From positions 1 through 33,563 of the forward strand of contig JALQTR010000020.1 in the NCBI GenBank assembly GCA_023260835.1: a stretch of DNA of 33,563 nt, given 5' to 3'. Origin of the DNA: Paracoccaceae bacterium (GTDB lineage: Bacteria > Pseudomonadota > Alphaproteobacteria > Rhodobacterales > Rhodobacteraceae). Shown here piece by piece: positions 27,470-33,563 of the stretch. Under the pieces are notes generated by a model, which saw nothing but the letters and a program-made list of their open reading frames with translations, was not told the origin of the DNA and searched no databases. Within the stretch, counting starts at the first letter, position 1. Each line of letters begins with the position of its first letter. The position numbers and the translations under genes are program-made.

Positions 27470-28083
27470 CCAATCTGGCCCAATGGGACCCGGCCCGCAC
27501 CGCGCTTTTGACCATTGATTTGCAAAATGATTTTTTGCACCCCAAAGGGGCCTATGGCCGCGCTGGACAAACCGCGGACAGTATTCTGGCCCTGCCGAAC
27601 CGGATTGCGCCCATTGCCCGCGCGTTGCAGGCCAAGGGCGGGCGCTATTTTTCGGCACAGTTTACGTTGGTGCCCGATAAAGATGGCACCCCGCTGATTG
27701 CCCCGCACCTGAAGGCATTGCGTCCCTTTTTAGGCAAGGGCGATTTTGCCCCCGGCGGGTTTGGCCATTCGCTGGTGGATGAATTGCAGCCAGCGGATTT
27801 CACGGTGGAAAAAGTCGCCTATTCTGCATTTTATCAGACACGGTTGGAATATCTGATGCGGGCCTTGGGGATTGAACAGCTGATTGTCGGCGGTATTGTC
27901 ACCAATGGCGGGGTGGCATCAACCCTGCGCGATGCGCATCTGCGCAATGTCGAAACGGTGATGCTGACCGATGGCTGCGCCGCCTTTGCAGATGATGTGC
28001 ATGATGCCACGCTGCTATCTCTGAAAACCGTCACAGCGCAGCACAGCTGTGCGGATGTGCTGAATTGGTTGGGGGGCGCCTGA
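27466..28083 (+). CDS. Isochorismatase-superfamily protein lacking the canonical catalytic Cys
   Basis: LLTIDLQNDFLHPKGAYG...FTVEKVAYSAFYQTRLEYLMRALGIEQLIVGGIVTNGGVASTLRDA; fold hallmarks with TNGGV in place of TNxCV. Confidence 0.88.
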   Translation: MTNLAQWDPARTALLTIDLQNDFLHPKGAYGRAGQTADSILALPNRIAPIARALQAKGGRYFSAQFTLVPDKDGTPLIAPHLKALRPFLGKGDFAPGGFGHSLVDELQPADFTVEKVAYSAFYQTRLEYLMRALGIEQLIVGGIVTNGGVASTLRDAHLRNVETVMLTDGCAAFADDVHDATLLSLKTVTAQHSCADVLNWLGGA

Positions 28084-28084
28084 T

Positions 28085-28942
28085 ATGAGCCTGAAAAAAC
28101 GCCTGCAACAGCAACAAATTCTTGTCGCCCCCGGCGTCTATGACGGGCTGACCGCCGCGCTGGCAGATGCGGCGGGGTTCGAGGCGCTGTATCTCTCGGG
28201 CGCGGCCGTGGCCTACACCCGTCTGGGCCGGCCCGATATTGGCCTGACCACCGCATCAGAAATGGCAGATACCATGGCGCTGATTGCTGATCGCACCACG
28301 CGGCCTGTGATCATTGATGCCGACACCGGATTTGGCAACGCCCTGAACGCCCAGCGCACCATGCGCAGCTATGAACGCGCCGGCGCGGCCGCCCTGCAAA
28401 TCGAGGATCAAACTTCCCCCAAACGTTGCGGCCATCTGGCCGATAAATCCCTGATCAGCGCCGATGAAATGACTGGTAAAATCAAGGCCATGGCCGATGC
28501 GCGCGCATCCGATGACACGCTGATCATCGCCCGTACCGATGCGATTGCCGTCGAAGGGATTGACCGCGCGATAGACCGCGCCAACAGATATATTGACGCC
28601 GGCGCCGATGTGCTGTTCATCGAAGCGCCGCAAACGCGCGCGCAGATGCAGGATATCACCCGCACCTTTGGGGACCGCGTGCCATTACTGGCCAATATGG
28701 TTGAAGGCGGCGCCACCCCAATAACAGATGCGCAGGACCTACAGGACCTTGGCTTTTCCATCGCCATTTTCCCGGGCGGGATCGTCCGCGCATTGGCGCG
28801 CTGCGCGCAGGATTATTACGCCAGCCTGCACACCAATGGATCCAACACCCCGTTCAAGGATCGGATGTTTGATTTTAATGCGCTCAATGATGTGATTGGA
28901 ACGCAGGATATGCTGGATCTGGGGAAGGCCTATGACGGGTAG
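28085..28942 (+). CDS. Isocitrate lyase/PEP mutase family C-C lyase (methylisocitrate / 2,3-dimethylmalate lyase-like)
   Basis: ILVAPGVYDGLTAALADAAGFEALYLSGAAVAYTRLGRPDIGLTTASEM...VIIDADTGFGNALNAQRTMRSYERAGAAALQIEDQTSPKRCGHL; KRCGH lyase motif. Confidence 0.92.
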   Translation: MSLKKRLQQQQILVAPGVYDGLTAALADAAGFEALYLSGAAVAYTRLGRPDIGLTTASEMADTMALIADRTTRPVIIDADTGFGNALNAQRTMRSYERAGAAALQIEDQTSPKRCGHLADKSLISADEMTGKIKAMADARASDDTLIIARTDAIAVEGIDRAIDRANRYIDAGADVLFIEAPQTRAQMQDITRTFGDRVPLLANMVEGGATPITDAQDLQDLGFSIAIFPGGIVRALARCAQDYYASLHTNGSNTPFKDRMFDFNALNDVIGTQDMLDLGKAYDG

Positions 28943-30308
28943 CGCCCCACAGGCTGCCCCACCGCCTGCGCAGTTTGATCTGCAGGTGCAAACCCTGATC
29001 ATAGGCGCCGGGGCCTGTGGATTGACCGCCGCGCTGCGCGCGCATGAAACCGGCCAAGAGGTTCTGGTGATCGAAGCGGATGCAATCCCCGCGGGATCCA
29101 CCGCCCTGTCCGCCGGGCTGATCCCTGCTGCCGGAACCGCGTTGCAACACGCCGCAGGGATTGACGACAGCGCAGACCGTTTCGCCGCTGATATTCAAGC
29201 CAAAGCCAAAGGGGAAAATGACCCTGCCTTGGTCGCGCTTTTGGCGCAAACCGCACCCAGGGTCATTGATTGGTTGCATCAGGATAAGGGCCTGCCGTTT
29301 TCCGTGGTTGATGATTTTGATTATCCCGGCCACAGCCGGCGACGGATGCACGGGCTGCCCAGCCGGTCTGGTGCAGAACTGATCGATCGGTTGCGCACCG
29401 CCTGTGATACGGCAGGAATTGACATCATCTCCCAGCGCCGAGCGCAGACCTTATATTGGCAAGGTGATCGGGCATATGGCATCCGCGCCATCTTGCCCGA
29501 TGGCAGCACCGAAACCATCGGAGCAGATCGCATTATACTGGCAACCAGCGGTTTTGGCGGCAACCGGGATCTGGTCGCCAGCAATATGCCGGACATCACA
29601 GACGCCCTGTGGTTCGGTCACAGCGGCAATCAGGGCGAAGCGATCCTATGGGGCAAAGCCATCGGCGCGCAAACCGCTGCCATGGGTGCCTATCAGGGGC
29701 ATGGCAATGTGGCACATCCGCATGGCATTTTAATCACTTGGGCCGTCATCACCGAAGGCGGCGTTCAGGTGAACAGACACGGCCATCGATTTTGGGATGA
29801 ATCGCAGGGCTATTCCGAAGCTGCGCGTCAGGTTCTGGCCCAACCCGGGGGCATCGCCTTCACCATATTTGACAGCCGCATCGCCGCCATTGCCCGCCAG
29901 TTCGAGGATTTCAAACGCGCCGAAGCCCAAGGCGCCATCAAAACCGCCCAATCCCTGACAGATCTGGCAGAGATTTTGGGCCTACCAGCCAGCAGCCTGC
30001 AAAACGCTGTGATGGACAGATCGCCAAGTCACCCAGACAGCTTTGGCAGGGTCTTTGGGGATGGGCCATTATCCGCACCCTTTTGTGCCGTGAAAGTCAC
30101 CGGCGCCTTGTTCCACACCCAAGGCGGGCTGTGCGTTGATGATCTGGCCCGCGTTCGTCTGGCAAACGGGTCGGTGGCGCATAACCTCTATGCTGGCGGC
30201 GGGGCTGCCTGCGGTGTTTCGGGGCTGGGGGATGCGGGATATTTATCCGGCAATGGGCTGTTGGCCGCCGTCACCTTGGGCTTTATCGCCGGTGGGGGCG
30301 CCACATAA
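28932..30308 (+). CDS. FAD-dependent oxidoreductase, fumarate reductase/succinate dehydrogenase flavoprotein family
   Basis: TLIIGAGACGLTAALRAHETGQEVLVIEADAIPAGSTALSAGLIPAAGT...IILATSGFGGNRDLV...NLYAGGGAACGVSGLGDAGYLSGNGLLAAVTLGFIAG; overlaps the lyase gene end. Confidence 0.9.
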   Translation: MTGSAPQAAPPPAQFDLQVQTLIIGAGACGLTAALRAHETGQEVLVIEADAIPAGSTALSAGLIPAAGTALQHAAGIDDSADRFAADIQAKAKGENDPALVALLAQTAPRVIDWLHQDKGLPFSVVDDFDYPGHSRRRMHGLPSRSGAELIDRLRTACDTAGIDIISQRRAQTLYWQGDRAYGIRAILPDGSTETIGADRIILATSGFGGNRDLVASNMPDITDALWFGHSGNQGEAILWGKAIGAQTAAMGAYQGHGNVAHPHGILITWAVITEGGVQVNRHGHRFWDESQGYSEAARQVLAQPGGIAFTIFDSRIAAIARQFEDFKRAEAQGAIKTAQSLTDLAEILGLPASSLQNAVMDRSPSHPDSFGRVFGDGPLSAPFCAVKVTGALFHTQGGLCVDDLARVRLANGSVAHNLYAGGGAACGVSGLGDAGYLSGNGLLAAVTLGFIAGGGAT

Positions 30309-30318
30309 TGCAGCCCGA

Positions 30319-31851
30319 TTACCGCATGAACACATCAAAGTTATAGACAAGGCCAAAATTGATCACATTGGCTTTAAAATTGCCCTTTGGGGCCTCCATC
30401 CGGCCGATACCCACACTCAGGCTGGTTTTATCGTTCAGATAATATCCCAGATTGGCATTGCTTTGCCACACAAAGCCGCCATTTACGTCTGCGCCGCCGC
30501 CACCTGCGGCCCCCAGCAGAAATTCAACATCGGCGTAAAATTTATCATTGGCGAATGGCTGATGATACCCCGCACCAATAAGACCGGTCATATAGGCGCC
30601 GGCCTCGCCCGCATAGGCCCCAATGCCCTGCCCTGTTAGATACAGATTATTCGTCTGAAAATAATCAAACTGCACGCCCAAATTGTCGATGTTCAGATCA
30701 TTGTGATGGCTACGCCAATTCGGGTCTGCCTTCAGATAGGTTTGATGCGCCATCCGAAACCGAAAATGTTTGTTTTCATACCCAGACAGGGATGACAAGA
30801 AGATGTGATCCGTATCCATCTTGGGGGTGTTAAAACTGTATCCCAAACGGGCGGACAGGGACGTGGCCTCAAAACTGGCTTGCGGTGCGGCCACATGACC
30901 AACACCCAATTCAACAAACAAATGATCGGTCAGTTTTTGCTGAACCGATGCTTGCGCATCCAATAAGATACCACCGCCTGTATCAACCGCCCCGCCACCG
31001 GCGAAACCTGTGGCCGCTGACAGCTTGGCCGCCGTGGTTTTCCCAATGGCAAACCGATACCCGCCGCCCATCAACACTTGCATATACCCTTGGCTATCGC
31101 CGCCAAATGCGCCTTCGGATTCAAGCTTTAAAAACCCGTTTTGCCCAACATAATGGACCAGTTCGGCCCCAATCAGTTGCAGCGTTGGATGCTGCACCCC
31201 ACCATTATCTTTGGTCACATGCGCCGGGATGTCATAACGGCGCATAACGATCGAAATTTCCTTTTCCGCGGGCGCGGCTGATCGGGTTGATGATGCATAG
31301 CGATTGGGCTGCTGCCATCCACGGGCAAACAAGGTCGTGAACGGATATGTATAACTGATATAGGGCTGTGTGCTGTTGATATGCCCATTGGGGAAATCCA
31401 AATTGCTAACCCCAACACCCAAAAGCCCAAATTTGCCCATATTGTAATCAAGCCCAGCATGCGCGCGCAGCATCAGCCCCCCGCCAGACAGCGTATACCC
31501 CCCGCGCCCACCACCGGCGCCAACAAAATACCCCGCGTTGGCATTGATCCGATCGCTGATCCTGTAACTGCTATCCGCCGCAACGCCCAAAGTGATAAAC
31601 CCACCCCGCTGCCCCGTGGCCGCGCCGTAAACCGCTGGCCCAACCGAAATAGAGGGCGTGATATCATACAGCATACCACCGCCCCAGAACCCCATCGGTT
31701 CATCCCCGGGCAATGTGACCGTTTCAAACGATTGCTTAAACAGCCCCTTGGACGATGGGATGACGTCCGCGGACAGCAAAGGCTGTGCCGCCATGTTAGA
31801 CACGTTTCCAATTAAAAATGCCAACCATAGGGCCGTTATTTTCTTATACAT
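30319..31851 (-). CDS. Exported beta-barrel-like protein made of three divergent repeats
   Basis: Signal peptide MYKKITALWLAFLIGNVSNMAAQ; three units with Gly-rich core (GAGGGRGGYTLSGGGLMLRAHAGLDYN / GFAGGGAVDTGGGILLDAQASVQQK / GAAGGGGADVNGGFVWQSNANLGYY) and alternating hydrophobic strands. Confidence 0.75.
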   Translation of the reverse strand: MYKKITALWLAFLIGNVSNMAAQPLLSADVIPSSKGLFKQSFETVTLPGDEPMGFWGGGMLYDITPSISVGPAVYGAATGQRGGFITLGVAADSSYRISDRINANAGYFVGAGGGRGGYTLSGGGLMLRAHAGLDYNMGKFGLLGVGVSNLDFPNGHINSTQPYISYTYPFTTLFARGWQQPNRYASSTRSAAPAEKEISIVMRRYDIPAHVTKDNGGVQHPTLQLIGAELVHYVGQNGFLKLESEGAFGGDSQGYMQVLMGGGYRFAIGKTTAAKLSAATGFAGGGAVDTGGGILLDAQASVQQKLTDHLFVELGVGHVAAPQASFEATSLSARLGYSFNTPKMDTDHIFLSSLSGYENKHFRFRMAHQTYLKADPNWRSHHNDLNIDNLGVQFDYFQTNNLYLTGQGIGAYAGEAGAYMTGLIGAGYHQPFANDKFYADVEFLLGAAGGGGADVNGGFVWQSNANLGYYLNDKTSLSVGIGRMEAPKGNFKANVINFGLVYNFDVFMR

Positions 31852-32100
31852 CCGTCACCATTGGGGTTATCACCACATTTCGCGCAAGTGGTCGTGGGCC
31901 GTCGTTGCTTCATGGCACAAAAAAATGACGTATTCAAATTGAATGAAAATCAAAAAATATAATTAGCCAATCCATCCTGACATGTTTATGTCATTTTCTG
32001 CAATTCTTTGAGCCAGATATCCAAATTAACCTGACAAAACGCAGCTTCTTTTGGACACGCTGTTTGGTGGCCGGTTTAGGCCGCGCAATAAAGCAAGCCC

Positions 32101-33563
32101 CTAGAACCTATGCTGCACACCGATCTGAAGATTAAATCGTTTGCCACCATCAATCGCGTCCATGATGAATTTAATATCAGCGGTGCTCAGCCCATCACTG
32201 CTTGCGCTCGATAGACCAAATTCAGCGCCGCCACCGCAATATTGTGCTTGCTTAATCGTTTTGGTGTATTCGCAGATAATCCTTGGCGTAAACGTAAATC
32301 GCGCTTGGCTTTGTGTCACAGTACGCCTATCCAGCGGCACAATAATTTCAGTGCGCAATGTCGTGTTTCCAACGGTCACCGCATCTGCATCAAGGCGCAA
32401 AGCATCATCCGTCAATCCATATGCTTGACCAGTAAACCCAACACGCCCGATCCAAGTGCGCCCATAATGTACCGCGAATTCAGGACGCAGTTCATATCCA
32501 GATTTTTCAATTCGCCCACCCATTGACGCACCGATCGAGAGGGCTTTGTCATTGTAGTCACTGCGCAGCTGCAGCACATCATTTGACATATTTAAATCAT
32601 TGCGCCCCGCGCTGACTGATGCAAACCCGTCGAGATAAAGGAATGGACCAAGCCTGTGAACGGCATATGCACCCGCATCTAGGCCAAGTTTGATATTATC
32701 CCCTTCGAAAGCCCCAGAGACAGCTGCATCCTCTATCCTGCTACCAACAAAATAACCAAGTACAGTTTCATCTAACTTATTGGTTTCCCAAACCACACGG
32801 GCATTCAAAACAGCAGCGGTTGATGCGGTTGTACTGTTAAACTGAACATCAAAATCCCTAAAGAAAAATCGATCTTTGACCCCCTTTGACTTTTGAAAAA
32901 ACGAACCCAGCGTTGAAATGGAATTGGACGTAAGCGTGAGGCTGCCATCAACCCCAAACGGAACCGCACCCAATTGTCCCAGGGCAGAACCACAGGGGGT
33001 CGTTCCGCCAGAACTTGCACCTGCATTTTCAGAACAATTGCTTTTATTCGTATGGCGCGAAATCAGACGGCTGCGGGCAGCCCTGACCATGCGCTGATTT
33101 GTATCCAGTAAGCTGCGTAATGATCGCGCAGCATCATCTGTCAAAACCTGTCGAATGTCATCGCGGTGTTTGTTAAATTCTGTCGCGACCGAACCCGCTT
33201 GGATTTCAAAAACATTTGATGCTTTGTTCAGATTGCCAGCGGCGCTTGTCACAACGCCCTGCGCCACGGATACCTGCACAACCTTACCCAGCATGGGTTC
33301 AATTTGAACGCTGAATTTTGCGCCTGATCCGGTTAAGTTTAAGGCAGTTCCATTTACAACCGCCACATCCGAAATTTCAAACCCATAAATATTTTTTGAA
33401 AATTCAATTATTACATCGAAAGAAGACGTCACCGTTCGAGTTGGGCCTGTGATGGTCACAACTGGGTTTTCTGTATCTTTAATAATCTCATGACTGGCCT
33501 GCTGCGCGATATTTCCTGCAAGGTCGGAAACATCCGCGGTAATGGTCAAGGCGCCTTCGGATA
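32101..33563 (-). CDS. Ig-like domain autotransporter-type surface protein, C-terminal part (partial at right edge)
   Basis: Frame stays open to the window edge (SEGALTITADVSDLAGN...); Ig-like DTENPVVTITGPTRTVTSSFDVIIEFSKNIYGFEISDVAVVNG; C-terminal barrel ending ...NLQIGVQHRF with terminal Phe. Confidence 0.82.
   Translation of the reverse strand, partial: SEGALTITADVSDLAGNIAQQASHEIIKDTENPVVTITGPTRTVTSSFDVIIEFSKNIYGFEISDVAVVNGTALNLTGSGAKFSVQIEPMLGKVVQVSVAQGVVTSAAGNLNKASNVFEIQAGSVATEFNKHRDDIRQVLTDDAARSLRSLLDTNQRMVRAARSRLISRHTNKSNCSENAGASSGGTTPCGSALGQLGAVPFGVDGSLTLTSNSISTLGSFFQKSKGVKDRFFFRDFDVQFNSTTASTAAVLNARVVWETNKLDETVLGYFVGSRIEDAAVSGAFEGDNIKLGLDAGAYAVHRLGPFLYLDGFASVSAGRNDLNMSNDVLQLRSDYNDKALSIGASMGGRIEKSGYELRPEFAVHYGRTWIGRVGFTGQAYGLTDDALRLDADAVTVGNTTLRTEIIVPLDRRTVTQSQARFTFTPRIICEYTKTIKQAQYCGGGAEFGLSSASSDGLSTADIKFIMDAIDGGKRFNLQIGVQHRF

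Noticed and set aside
27466-28083. N-carbamoylsarcosine amidase / maleamate amidase assignment
   Set aside because: Tempting given neighbours, but the catalytic Cys position is Gly (TNGGV), so a specific amidase name is not supported.
1-33563. CRISPR arrays, IS elements, integrase genes, tRNAs, defence systems
   Set aside because: Looked for regularly spaced repeats, transposase motifs and tRNA-like cloverleaf stretches by eye; none found. A short or degenerate element could be missed without software.

Overview
The window reads as accessory catabolic DNA from an alphaproteobacterium, probably Rhodobacteraceae-like judging by gene content (inference). I see no tRNA, rRNA, CRISPR array or mobile element. 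Left to right: (1) a minus-strand sarcosine oxidase operon soxB-soxD-soxA, with soxA running off the left edge, followed by a class II aldolase/adducin gene and a LysR regulator. (2) A plus-strand operon: aldehyde dehydrogenase, atypical M19 'dipeptidase', BCCT transporter, an uncharacterised ~557 aa protein coupled by an ATGA overlap to a ~212 aa protein, and a RidA-family protein. A convergent second RidA gene, a creatininase-family amidohydrolase, an FAD-linked oxidase, a LysR regulator and a TauD-type dioxygenase follow. (3) A compact cluster with a TRAP transporter (DctPQM), LeuC/LeuD-like hydro-lyase subunits and a GntR/UTRA regulator on the minus strand. Divergent from it is a tightly coupled plus-strand operon: tautomerase-SnoaL fusion, HyuB, HyuA, an isochorismatase-like protein lacking the usual catalytic Cys, an ICL/PEP-mutase-family lyase and a fumarate-reductase-like flavoprotein. 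(4) Two minus-strand surface proteins: an apparently triplicated beta-barrel protein and the C-terminal part of an Ig-like/autotransporter adhesin that runs off the right edge. The best candidates for undescribed biology are cluster (3) as a possible alkyl-malate or cyclic-imide catabolic route, the uncharacterised pair at 9740-12048, and the three-fold repeated barrel. All functional calls are by eye from translated sequence; no searches were run.
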